64,000 nt of DNA from the NCBI RefSeq assembly GCF_000820145.1, contig NZ_CDBW01000045.1, positions 62,001-126,000 on the forward strand. The letters are read 5' to 3'. This document shows, one piece after another, positions 17,257-24,761 of this stretch. The position numbers were made by a program, and so were the translations under genes. A model generated the notes under the pieces. The model did not search any database and was not told the DNA's origin. It worked only from the letters and a program-made list of their open reading frames with translations. Source of the stretch: Aeromonas sobria (lineage in GTDB: Bacteria; Pseudomonadota; Gammaproteobacteria; Enterobacterales; Aeromonadaceae). Every line of letters starts with the position of its first letter. Position 1 is the first letter of the stretch.

Positions 17257-17958
17257 TTATGAGTAGTCACGGGCGCCGAAGATGGCGGTGCCGACCCGCA
17301 CCATGGTGCTACCGTGGGCGATGGCCAGCTCAAGATCTTCGGTCATGCCCATCGAGAGGGTATCAACCGTGGGGTATTGTCGCGCAAGCTCGGTGAACAG
17401 AGTCTGCATACGGGTCATTTGGGTGGCCAATACATTTTCATCGCTGGTGTGCTCGGGAATGGCCATCACTCCTCGCAATACCAGCCGCTCGCTGTGAGAA
17501 ACCAGTTCGGCGAGACGGAAAATCTCTTGCTCCGACGTTCCGGATTTGCTGCTCTCTCCGCTAATATTGATTTGCAGACAGATATTTAGCGGTGCCATGC
17601 AGGCCGGGCGCTGGTTGTTGAGGCGGTCGATCAGCTTGTCCCGATCCACGCTCTGTACCCAGTCAAACCGTTCGGCGACCAGTTTGGATTTGTTCGATTG
17701 CAAAGGGCCGATAAAGTGCCACTCTATGTCGCAATATTCCGGCTGCTGGCGCAAGGTATCGATCTTGGTCGCTGCTTCCTGGGCGTAGGATTCGCCAAAA
17801 CAGCGCTGACCTGCGGCATGGGCAGCCATGACAGCCTCGACAGGCTTGGTCTTGCTGACGGCAAGCAGGAGGATCTGCTGCAGGTTGCGGTTTGCCCGCG
17901 CAGCAGCTTGGGCAATACGTTCCTTTACCTGAAACAGGTGCTGGGCAATCTGGTTCAT
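17257..17958 (-). CDS. yggS: PLP homeostasis protein YggS/PLPBP
   Basis: A 233-residue pyridoxal-5'-phosphate-binding barrel protein that buffers PLP and affects amino-acid metabolism. The Lys that binds PLP is in LLAVSKTKPVEAV (about residue 36), followed by FGESYAQEA and IEWHFIGPLQSNK; the phosphate-binding end is SMGMTEDLELAIAHGSTMVRVG. It is divergent from pilT with only 39 bases between starts, the usual arrangement in gammaproteobacteria. Confidence 0.96.
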   Translation of the reverse strand: MNQIAQHLFQVKERIAQAAARANRNLQQILLLAVSKTKPVEAVMAAHAAGQRCFGESYAQEAATKIDTLRQQPEYCDIEWHFIGPLQSNKSKLVAERFDWVQSVDRDKLIDRLNNQRPACMAPLNICLQINISGESSKSGTSEQEIFRLAELVSHSERLVLRGVMAIPEHTSDENVLATQMTRMQTLFTELARQYPTVDTLSMGMTEDLELAIAHGSTMVRVGTAIFGARDYS

Positions 17959-17997
17959 ATTTCGTTAGTGATCTTGTGATGGGAGAATGACAAGTCT

Positions 17998-19032
17998 ATG
18001 GATATCACAGAGTTATTGGCTTTCAGTGTAAAGCATAAAGCCTCGGATCTACACCTCTCGGCCGGTGTTCCCCCGATGATCAGGGTTGATGGTGAGGTGC
18101 GCAAGATCAATTTGCCCGCCCTCGAACATCGAGAAGTACATAGCCTCATTTATGACATCATGAACGATCACCAGCGCAAGGAGCTGGAAGAGAACTTCGA
18201 AGTCGATTTCTCGTTTGAGGTGCCCAATCTGGCCCGTTTCCGGGTTAACGCCTTTCAGCAATCCCGCGGATCAGGCGCAGTATTCCGGACCATCCCCAGC
18301 ACTGTGCTGAGCCTGGAAGATCTTGATGCGCCGGAGATTTTTCGCAAAATTTCGGAATTTCCCCGAGGTCTGGTGCTGGTGACCGGCCCGACCGGTTCTG
18401 GTAAGTCGACCACCCTGGCGGCCATGGTCAACTACATCAATGAGAACTTCCACCACCACATTCTCACCATCGAAGACCCCATCGAATTCGTTCACGAGAA
18501 CAAACGCTGTCTGGTGAACCAGCGGGAAGTGCACCGGGATACCAAGAGCTTCAGCAACGCCCTGCGCTCGGCTCTGCGGGAAGACCCGGACATTATTCTG
18601 GTGGGCGAGATGCGTGACCTCGAGACTATTCGCCTCGCCATGACTGCGGCAGAGACCGGCCATCTGGTGTTTGGCACCCTGCACACCTCGTCGGCGGCCA
18701 AGACCATCGACCGTATCATCGACGTCTTCCCCGGTGCGGAGAAGGATATGGTGCGTTCCATGCTCTCCGAATCCCTGCGGGCGGTTATCTCCCAGACCCT
18801 GCTCAAGCGTATTGGTGGCGGTCGGGTAGCGGCCCACGAGATCATGATGGGCATTCCCGCGGTGCGTAACCTCATTCGAGAAGACAAGATCGCCCAGCTC
18901 TACTCGGTGATCCAGACCGGGATGACCCACGGCATGCAGACCATGGATCAAAGTCTGAAACAGCTGGTTAGCCGCGGTGTGGTGGCATCCCTCGATGCCA
19001 AGGTCAAGGCGGTTGATCCCAACAGTATTTAA
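17998..19032 (+). CDS. pilT: Type IV pilus retraction ATPase PilT
   Basis: Cytoplasmic hexameric motor that depolymerises type IV pili and powers twitching. The 344-residue protein has the N-terminal PAS-like domain (SDLHLSAGVPPMIRVDGE), Walker A GPTGSGKST, the Asp box EDPIEFVH, Walker B DPDIILVGEMRD, the His box GHLVFGTLHTSSA, and the AIRNLIRE-type retraction motif as AVRNLIREDK. It is followed by pilU after 28 bases. The minor pilin operon at 59.5-64 kb acts in the same system. Confidence 0.97.
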   Translation: MDITELLAFSVKHKASDLHLSAGVPPMIRVDGEVRKINLPALEHREVHSLIYDIMNDHQRKELEENFEVDFSFEVPNLARFRVNAFQQSRGSGAVFRTIPSTVLSLEDLDAPEIFRKISEFPRGLVLVTGPTGSGKSTTLAAMVNYINENFHHHILTIEDPIEFVHENKRCLVNQREVHRDTKSFSNALRSALREDPDIILVGEMRDLETIRLAMTAAETGHLVFGTLHTSSAAKTIDRIIDVFPGAEKDMVRSMLSESLRAVISQTLLKRIGGGRVAAHEIMMGIPAVRNLIREDKIAQLYSVIQTGMTHGMQTMDQSLKQLVSRGVVASLDAKVKAVDPNSI

Positions 19033-19060
19033 GGATGCCAAACCCAGGGAGGGAGAAATA

Positions 19061-20170
19061 ATGAATCTGGATGATCTGCTTAGCCAGCTGGTCGAGCGAA
19101 AGGGATCGGATCTGTTTGTGACGGTGGGCTCACCGCCCACCCTCAAGGTGAACGGTCATCTTGTATCGCTGGGGGGGGAGGCGCTAGACAAGAAGGGGGC
19201 GCTGACGCTGGTCAGGGATACCTTGAGCAGCGATCACTTCGAGCGCTATATCCGCACCAAGGAGGCCAACTACGCGATTTATCGCGAGGCCCTTGGCCGC
19301 TTTCGGGTCAGCGCCTTCTGGCAGCAGGAGCAGCCCGGCATGGTGGTGCGCCGCATCGAAACCCGCATCCCCACCTTTGAAGACCTGCAACTGCCCAATA
19401 TCCTGCAAGAGGTCGCGATGGCCAAGCGGGGATTGGTGCTATTTGTCGGGGCCACCGGGGCGGGTAAATCCACCACCCAGGCGGCGATGATCGGCTATCG
19501 CAACCAGCATGCCGATGGCCACATTCTGACGGTGGAAGATCCGGTGGAGTTCGTCCATCAGCATGGCCGTTGTCTGGTGACCCAGCGAGAGGTGGGGATC
19601 GATACCGAGTCGTTCGATGTGGCGCTGAAAAGCTCGCTGCGTCAGGCGCCTGACGTGATCCTGATCGGCGAGATCCGAAGTCAGGAGACCATGGAGTTTG
19701 CCCTGCAGTTTGCCGAGACGGGCCACCTCTGTCTCGCCACCTTGCATGCCAACAACGCCAATCAGGCGCTGGATCGCATTCTCCATCTGGTGCCGCAAGA
19801 CAAACACCGTCAGTTCCTGTTCGATCTCTCCTTCAATCTCAAGGCCATCGTTGCCCAACAGCTGGTGCCCAGCATGGATGGCAAGCGGCGTTTTGCGGCC
19901 TTCGAGGTGCTGCTCAATACCCCGCTGATCACCGATATCATCCGCAAGGGGGAGGTGCACCGGCTCAAGGAGGTGATGACCAAATCCTCTGAGTTGGGCA
20001 TGCAGACTTTCGATCAGGCGTTGTTCAAGCTGTTCTGTGCCGGCCAGATTGGCTACAGTGAGGCTCTCGCCCATGCCGATTCGGCCAATGATTTGCGCTT
20101 GCAAATCAAACTCTCCGGTCAGGATACTCTCGGTACCGGCATGCTGGATAATGTTACGCTGGATGAATGA
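19061..20170 (+). CDS. pilU: Type IV pilus retraction ATPase paralogue PilU
   Basis: A 369-residue PilT-like ATPase that assists PilT during pilus retraction. It has Walker A GATGAGKSTT, Asp box EDPVEFVH, Walker B PDVILIGEIRSQ and His box GHLCLATLHANNA. ATG at 19061 follows GGGAGGGAGAAATA. A run of eight G occurs at codons 37-40 (19171-19178), a possible slippage site. C-terminal tail (about 345-369) is longer than in PilT, as is usual for PilU. Confidence 0.96.
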   Translation: MNLDDLLSQLVERKGSDLFVTVGSPPTLKVNGHLVSLGGEALDKKGALTLVRDTLSSDHFERYIRTKEANYAIYREALGRFRVSAFWQQEQPGMVVRRIETRIPTFEDLQLPNILQEVAMAKRGLVLFVGATGAGKSTTQAAMIGYRNQHADGHILTVEDPVEFVHQHGRCLVTQREVGIDTESFDVALKSSLRQAPDVILIGEIRSQETMEFALQFAETGHLCLATLHANNANQALDRILHLVPQDKHRQFLFDLSFNLKAIVAQQLVPSMDGKRRFAAFEVLLNTPLITDIIRKGEVHRLKEVMTKSSELGMQTFDQALFKLFCAGQIGYSEALAHADSANDLRLQIKLSGQDTLGTGMLDNVTLDE

Positions 20171-20217
20171 ATCATGGGGCCGTGCTGTAGTTCGGCCCCT
20201 CGCCATAAAGGAACGTT

Positions 20218-20991
20218 ATGCTGATTGTGGTTTCCCCGGCCAAGACGCTGGATTACGAGTCACCGCTGGTGACCCCCCGTTTCACCCAACCTGAATTGCT
20301 TGATCACTCCGCCGAGTTGATTAGCCGGGCCCGCCAACTGAGCCCGGATCAGATCGCCAGTCTGATGAAGATCAGCGACAAGCTGGCAGGTCTTAATGCT
20401 GCCCGCTTTGCCGAGTGGCAGCCAGACTTCACGCCAGCCAACGCCCGTCAGGCGCTGCTGGCCTTCAAGGGGGATGTCTACACCGGATTGGCCGTCGAGG
20501 ATTTCAGCGAGGCCGATTTGGACTTCGCTCAGGGGCATCTGCGGATGCTCTCTGGCCTCTATGGAGTGCTGCGCCCCCTCGATCTGATTATGCCCTACCG
20601 GCTGGAGATGGGGACCCGGCTCGACAATCGCCGCGGCAAGGATCTCTACCAGTTCTGGGGCGAGGTGATCACTCACCACCTCAACGACGCGCTGGCCGCG
20701 CAGGGGGATGAGGTAGTGATCAATCTGGCATCCGACGAGTATTTCAAGTCGGTACGGCCCAAGAGCCTGAAAGGGCGGATCATCACGCCGGTGTTCAAGG
20801 ATGAGAAGAACGGCCAGTTCAAGATCATCAGCTTCTATGCCAAGAAGGCGCGCGGCATGATGGCCCGCCATATCATCAAGCAGCGGCTGACCGAGGTGGA
20901 GCAGTTGACCACTTTCAACGCGGAGGGTTACTACTTCGTGCCGGAAGAGTCGGACGCCAATACCTTGATGTTTAAACGCGCCGAAAATTAA
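20218..20991 (+). CDS. yaaA: Peroxide stress protein YaaA
   Basis: A 257-residue protein of the YaaA/DUF328 family (start MLIVVSPAKTLDYESP; GLYGVLRPLDLIMPYRLEMG; INLASDEYFKSV). E. coli YaaA lowers free iron during H2O2 stress and shows DNA-binding features. It has a good ribosome site (AAAGGAACGTT). It is followed at once by a sigma-E-type promoter and an intrinsic terminator. Confidence 0.95.
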   Translation: MLIVVSPAKTLDYESPLVTPRFTQPELLDHSAELISRARQLSPDQIASLMKISDKLAGLNAARFAEWQPDFTPANARQALLAFKGDVYTGLAVEDFSEADLDFAQGHLRMLSGLYGVLRPLDLIMPYRLEMGTRLDNRRGKDLYQFWGEVITHHLNDALAAQGDEVVINLASDEYFKSVRPKSLKGRIITPVFKDEKNGQFKIISFYAKKARGMMARHIIKQRLTEVEQLTTFNAEGYYFVPEESDANTLMFKRAEN

Positions 20992-21003
20992 TTACAAAAA
21001 GAG

Positions 21004-21033
21004 GGAACCAATCTTCCGACTCGCGGGTCTGAA
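21004..21033 (+). promoter_or_regulatory. Sigma-E (RpoE)-type promoter after yaaA
   Basis: A -35 element GGAACCA (21004-21010) and a -10 element GTCTGAA (21027-21033) are separated by 16 bases, close to the RpoE consensus GGAACTT-N16-GTCTAA. It starts 12 bases after the yaaA stop and points to a region with no gene before an intrinsic terminator. Confidence 0.6.
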
Positions 21034-21039
21034 TATATG

Positions 21040-21094
21040 AATCCTCTGTTGTAAGCACTTTTTATTCGCCGACGTTTGATACGTCGGCTTTTTT
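21040..21094 (+). ncRNA. Candidate small sigma-E-dependent RNA
   Basis: The RpoE-type promoter predicts a start near base 21040, and an intrinsic terminator ends at 21094, so a transcript of roughly 55 bases is expected. It contains no useful reading frame. In enterobacteria and Vibrio, RpoE drives short Hfq-dependent RNAs (MicA, RybB, VrrA) that repress outer-membrane protein synthesis; this could be a functional analogue. The RNA could instead be just an antiterminated leader or the 3' end of the yaaA message. Confidence 0.4.
21068..21094 (+). terminator. Intrinsic terminator downstream of yaaA
   Basis: An 8-bp stem GCCGACGT/ACGTCGGC with loop TTGAT, followed by six T. It closely resembles the garK terminator at 11209-11234. 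Confidence 0.9.
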
Positions 21095-21187
21095 ATTGCC
21101 CGCTTTTACTGCTCATTGATTGTCTTCGCCGGGACAATGTGGTTCAGATAGACTCAAGACAGGGAGTGAGTTGTTGCGAGGTGAGTT

Positions 21188-21613
21188 ATGGAACAGAAAA
21201 ATGCCATTCGGCAGGTTGCCGTACCTTGGGCTCCGTCCCGCCAGCTCCCCCCCGGACTGGTCGTTGCCGAGCTGCATCAGGATCTCTGGAGCGACTCCCT
21301 GACCATCATGTTGGGCCGGGCGCGGAGCATAGATCTGCCTCCCCAAATTCTTTGTCGGGTGCATTTTCGTCATATCTACGCTTTGCGGGTGGTCGAGGAT
21401 TGTGACTTGACCGAGGGAAAGGAGAGTCACTCCATCGAAGAGCAGATCCAGCTTATCACCCCCTCCCGCTTTGCCAGCTGGTTCCATCAAGAGTCTGACG
21501 GCCTGCATCTGGATGAAGATCTGCAGCACTACCGGATATCCACCTGGGATTACTGCGCAGATGTGCTGACCTCCTCTACGCCAGAACTGCAGTTTTTGCC
21601 CCAGAGCGAGTAG
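21188..21613 (+). CDS. Hypothetical protein, cytoplasmic, 141 residues
   Basis: I do not recognise this protein. It has no signal peptide or membrane segment, with a mixed composition and several aromatic/His positions (VHFRHIYALRVVEDCDL, FASWFHQE, HYRISTWDYCADVL). Codon use looks like that of the neighbouring backbone genes, and the frame ends just before a strong terminator, which supports a real gene. Ribosome site is weak (GAGGTGAGTT). It lies between two terminators and so has its own promoter. Confidence 0.7.
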   Translation: MEQKNAIRQVAVPWAPSRQLPPGLVVAELHQDLWSDSLTIMLGRARSIDLPPQILCRVHFRHIYALRVVEDCDLTEGKESHSIEEQIQLITPSRFASWFHQESDGLHLDEDLQHYRISTWDYCADVLTSSTPELQFLPQSE

Positions 21614-21624
21614 CTACTCCTGAT

Positions 21625-21664
21625 AACAAAGAGGCGAAGGATGATCCTTTGCCTCTTTGTTTTT
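21625..21664 (+). terminator. Intrinsic terminator after the 21188-21613 gene
   Basis: A long stem (AACAAAGAGGC plus AAGGA, 21625-21641, with its complement ending at 21661), a short loop and a T run. Confidence 0.9.
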
Positions 21665-21729
21665 GCGTTGGTGCAGAGCGTGTGCTGCTCAGGTCACTCA
21701 GTCAGAGGGTTGGCCTGTTGTGTTGGCAC

Positions 21730-21754
21730 AAAAAAAGCGCCTCAGAGGAGGCGC
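21730..21754 (-). terminator. Minus-strand intrinsic terminator 220 bases beyond ogt
   Basis: Read on the minus strand: GCGCCTC, loop CTCT, GAGGCGC, then seven T. It is the only clear element in the 363-base interval 21614-21976 besides the plus-strand terminator at its left edge. It may end the arfB-ogt transcript with a long 3' tail, or a separate small RNA; no convincing promoter was found within the interval. Confidence 0.75.
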
Positions 21755-21976
21755 GGGGAAAAAGACAGATTGGAAGCGTCACATGGGTGCTACTTGAATA
21801 AGCGGATAAGCTGTCACATTCAAGCATAGGGTCACTATGCCCGTTGCAATCTGAAGTAGTTCTGAGGCAATTCTTCATTTTCTGTTCATCTTGTCAGCAA
21901 GGTATTGTCACTGGCTGAAAGCCTTTTCATTTTGGTCACTACATTGTCCAGTCACTCTCTATGGACGGTCATAGTG

Positions 21977-22468
21977 TCATGGGGCCAGTTCGAATGTCGC
22001 GCCCGCCTGTTCCAGTGCCAGCAACCAGCGCTTGATGGGAATACCGCCAGCATAGCCGGTCAGATCGCCGCTGCGTCCGATCACCCGATGGCAGGGCACT
22101 ATGATGCTGAGCGGATTGCGGCCATTGGCGGCGCCCACCGCCCGCACCGCCTTGGGATTGCCGATGGCTTGGGCTATCTCGAGATAGCTGACGGTCTCGC
22201 CATAGGGGATATCACACAGGGCGCGCCACACCGTTTGCTGGAACGGGGTGCCCTTCGCTGCCATGGGCAGGTCGAACTGCTGCAACTTTCCGGCGAAATA
22301 GGCGGTGAACTGGGCGAGATAGGGGGCCAGCGCATTGTCATCCCGTTGCCAGTCAGCGTGCGGCATGACGGGCCGCTCCCCGTGCATGAACTCCACGTGG
22401 CGCAGGCCATCCTCGTCGATGGCGACCAGCAGCGGGCCGCGGGCGTTGTCGCAAAAACTGTATCTCAT
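21977..22468 (-). CDS. ogt: Methylated-DNA-[protein]-cysteine S-methyltransferase Ogt
   Basis: Suicide DNA-repair protein that transfers the alkyl group from O6-alkylguanine or O4-alkylthymine to its own cysteine. The 163-residue protein has the acceptor motif IIVPCHRVIG with GRNPLS before it, the helix-turn-helix block FQQTVWRALCDIPYGETVSY and an arginine finger region PKAVRAVGAANGRNP. It lies 31 bases downstream of arfB. ATG at 22468 follows AAAGGATGTCAGCCG. Confidence 0.95.
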   Translation of the reverse strand: MRYSFCDNARGPLLVAIDEDGLRHVEFMHGERPVMPHADWQRDDNALAPYLAQFTAYFAGKLQQFDLPMAAKGTPFQQTVWRALCDIPYGETVSYLEIAQAIGNPKAVRAVGAANGRNPLSIIVPCHRVIGRSGDLTGYAGGIPIKRWLLALEQAGATFELAP

Positions 22469-22499
22469 CGGCTGACATCCTTTGGGGGCTGGGAGTGGC

Positions 22500-22916
22500 T
22501 CAGTCCAGAACCGGCTTGCCGCGGGTGGATTTGATATCCCCCTTGCGCTTTTTGGCATCGACTCGCTTGCGCTGGGAGCTGCGGGTCGGCTTGGTGGCAT
22601 GGCGAGCCTTGGGGCGCCAGGCTGCTTTCTTTAGCAACTCCACCAGACGGCTCATCGCCTCCTTGCGGTTCATGTCCTGGCTGCGATGGCTCTCGACCCG
22701 GATCATGATAAAGCCATCGTGTACCCGGCTGTCGCTCAGCTTGTCGAGGCCCTCCTTGTAGAGGGGGGTCAGGCTGGGAGAGTTGCGGTAATCGAAGCGC
22801 AACCAGACGGCGGAGTCGGTCTTGTTGACGTGCTGTCCGCCGTTGCCCTGTGCCCGCATGGTCTGGAATTGCAGCTCATGCCAGGGCAGGGTGATGCTGT
22901 TGGAGATAACTAACAT
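22500..22916 (-). CDS. arfB: Alternative ribosome-rescue factor ArfB (peptidyl-tRNA hydrolase)
   Basis: Releases peptides from ribosomes stalled on truncated mRNA. The 138-residue protein has the release-factor GGQ motif in RAQGNGGQHVNKTDSAV and a basic C-terminal tail (RKRVDAKKRKGDIKSTRGK) that occupies the empty mRNA channel. It is the YaeJ/ArfB form, lacking the stop-codon-reading domains of RF1/RF2. It is first in an arfB-ogt pair; its own ribosome site is weak. Confidence 0.95.
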   Translation of the reverse strand: MLVISNSITLPWHELQFQTMRAQGNGGQHVNKTDSAVWLRFDYRNSPSLTPLYKEGLDKLSDSRVHDGFIMIRVESHRSQDMNRKEAMSRLVELLKKAAWRPKARHATKPTRSSQRKRVDAKKRKGDIKSTRGKPVLD

Positions 22917-23062
22917 GCTGTTTTGCTCTTGTTTGGTGCATACCCGCTGGCCGCTGCAGCATGGTGCCTCATTATGGGGCGTGCTGGCCGGTTATGGGGA
23001 TGAGCCTGGCGAATGGCGCAGGCATTAAAGTCTATCTATATGAAATAAAACAATAAAAATAC

Positions 23063-23079
23063 TTGGCATAAGAATTGAA
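23063..23079 (+). promoter_or_regulatory. Possible sigma-54 promoter of the P-II gene
   Basis: TTGGCATA-AGAA-TTGAA fits the sigma-54 pattern YTGGCACG-N4-TTGCW except that the -12 GC reads GA. It is 39 bases before the P-II start, where nitrogen control would be expected. The -12 mismatch is serious. Confidence 0.3.
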
Positions 23080-23117
23080 ACCCGATTCATGACACACCAT
23101 GGATTGGGAGCAACCAG

Positions 23118-23456
23118 ATGAAGCTGATTAGTGCGATTATCAAACCGTTCAAGTTGGACGATGTCCGCGAGGCTATTGCCAACCTGGGGGTGGAAGGGCT
23201 GACCGTGTCCGAGGTCAAGGGATTTGGCCGCCAGAAGGGACACACCGAATTATACCGGGGAGCCGAGTATCAGGTCGACTTCCTGCCCAAGGTGAAGCTG
23301 GAGATTGCCACCGCTGATGATAACGTGGAAGGGGTGATCGAGGCGATCTGCAAGGCGGCCTATACCGGCAAGATCGGCGACGGCAAGATTTTTGTCTACG
23401 ACTTGCTGCAAGCGGTACGGATCCGCACCGGCGAGAGTGACGACGAGGCGCTGTGA
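23118..23456 (+). CDS. glnB: P-II family nitrogen regulator
   Basis: A 112-residue trimeric sensor of 2-oxoglutarate, ATP and glutamine status. The uridylylation site is Tyr51 in TELYRGAEY, and the signature TGKIGDGKIFV is present. Asp54 in YQVDFLPK is typical of GlnB (GlnK has Asn), whereas the start KLISAIIKPFKL and the segment SKAAYTGK-like KAAYTGK lean to GlnK. No amtB is adjacent. I choose glnB with reservation. It is monocistronic, ending at a terminator. Confidence 0.9.
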   Translation: MKLISAIIKPFKLDDVREAIANLGVEGLTVSEVKGFGRQKGHTELYRGAEYQVDFLPKVKLEIATADDNVEGVIEAICKAAYTGKIGDGKIFVYDLLQAVRIRTGESDDEAL

Positions 23457-23563
23457 TGAACCGCAGCCGTGACGTACAGATCTGCTAACCTCCCGAGCTC
23501 GGGGGAATCCCGATGGGTGAGAGCTTATTGAAGCCTGATTTACATAATGTTTTGGTAAGAAGC

Positions 23564-23592
23564 GGCCAGATGGGATTCCATCCGGCCCTTTT
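23564..23592 (+). terminator. Intrinsic terminator after the P-II gene
   Basis: A 10-bp stem with one mismatch (GGCCAGATGG, 23564-23573, with CCATCCGGCC, 23578-23587) followed by CTTTT. The rest of the 258-base interval to fbpA holds only a 12-bp palindrome (23492-23503) and a Fur-like box. Confidence 0.8.
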
Positions 23593-23666
23593 CATTTAGG
23601 GGAGATTAAATATGTGATGTGGCGACGGCGAGCGTTCTTGATCCGCTCATAAGATGTATGCAGAAT

Positions 23667-23685
23667 GCAAACGGCAATCGTTATC
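23667..23685 (+). promoter_or_regulatory. Fur-box-like operator upstream of fbpA
   Basis: The complement reads GATAACGATTGCCGTTTGC, matching about 12 of 19 positions of the Fur consensus GATAATGATAATCATTATC, with the left arm nearly perfect. It lies 30 bases before the ferric-iron importer operon, where iron repression is expected. Confidence 0.55.
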
Positions 23686-23714
23686 ACTCTGCATAGCAAA
23701 TCAAGGAATGGATG

Positions 23715-24722
23715 ATGAAAATGAAGATGTTGGCACTGGCTTTCTCTGCGTTGGCGGCTCAATCGGCATTGGCGGCCGGGGAAGTGAATGTCTACTCCAA
23801 CCGGCAGGATGAGCTGATCAAGCCCATCATCCAGCAGTTCGAGAAGGAATCTGGCATCAAGGTGAACGTGGTGTTCGCCAAAGAGGGGTTGAACGAGCGT
23901 CTGGAGCGGGAAGGCAAGCTTTCCCCGGCCGACCTGATGCTGACGACCGATATCAGCCGTCTGACCGATCTGGTGGAGAAGGGGCTGGTGCAGCCGGTTG
24001 AGAGCAAGATCCTGCAGGAGAACATCCCCGCCAGCTATCGCGATCCGGAGAACCGCTGGTTCGCCCTGACCACCCGGGTGCGTGCCATCTATTCGAGCAA
24101 GGAGCGCCTCGGCAAGCTCGATACCATCAGCTACGAAGATCTGGCCAAGCCTGAATTCAAAGGGAAAATTTGCACCCGCAGCGGTAAGCATGAGTACAAT
24201 GTGGCGCTGGTCTCCTCGATGATCGTCCATCACGGTATGGCCGAGACCAAAACCTGGCTGGAAGGGGTCAAGGCCAACCTGGCGCGCAAACCGCAGGGCA
24301 ACGACCGGGATCAGGTCAAGGCGATCAAGGATGGCATCTGTGATGTGTCGCTCGGCAATAGCTACTATCTGGGCGCCATGTTGAAAGATCCAGCGCAGAA
24401 ATCCTGGGCGGATGCCGTCTATATCAACTTCCCGAACCAGGCTGATCGCGGTGCCCACGTCAACGTGAGCGGCGTGGCCATGACCAAGTATGCCAAGAAC
24501 AAAGAAGCCGCCCAGAAGCTGATGGAGTTTCTGGCTGGCGATACCGCCCAGCACATGTATGCGGACGTGAACGCCGAATATCCGGTCAAGGCCGGGGTCG
24601 AGCCTTCCGCCATGGTCAAATCTTGGGGCAGTTTCAAGTCTGACGCACTACCGGTCAGCGATTACGCCAAGCACCGCAAGGACGCCTTGCAGTTGCTGGA
24701 TGAAGTGAAGTTCGACTTGTAA
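23715..24722 (+). CDS. fbpA: Ferric-iron ABC transporter, periplasmic binding protein
   Basis: Binds Fe3+ in the periplasm and delivers it to the inner-membrane permease. About 335 residues with a signal peptide (MKMKMLALAFSALAAQSALA). The mature start GEVNVYSNRQDELIKPI and the adjacent tyrosines in GNSYYLGAM (about residues 217-218) are the iron-ligand signature of FbpA/FutA-type transferrin-like proteins. ATG at 23715 lies 7 bases after AAGGA; the ATG at 23712 is too close. First gene of fbpABC. Confidence 0.94.
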   Translation: MKMKMLALAFSALAAQSALAAGEVNVYSNRQDELIKPIIQQFEKESGIKVNVVFAKEGLNERLEREGKLSPADLMLTTDISRLTDLVEKGLVQPVESKILQENIPASYRDPENRWFALTTRVRAIYSSKERLGKLDTISYEDLAKPEFKGKICTRSGKHEYNVALVSSMIVHHGMAETKTWLEGVKANLARKPQGNDRDQVKAIKDGICDVSLGNSYYLGAMLKDPAQKSWADAVYINFPNQADRGAHVNVSGVAMTKYAKNKEAAQKLMEFLAGDTAQHMYADVNAEYPVKAGVEPSAMVKSWGSFKSDALPVSDYAKHRKDALQLLDEVKFDL

Positions 24723-24761
24723 TCAGATGGGGCCAACGGCCCCATCAACCTCTGTGGTCTC

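Noticed and set aside
23492..23503. Operator: 12-bp palindrome CCCGAGCTCGGG after the P-II gene
   Set aside because: It lies downstream of the gene, matches no known operator, and a palindrome of this size is not rare in GC-rich DNA.
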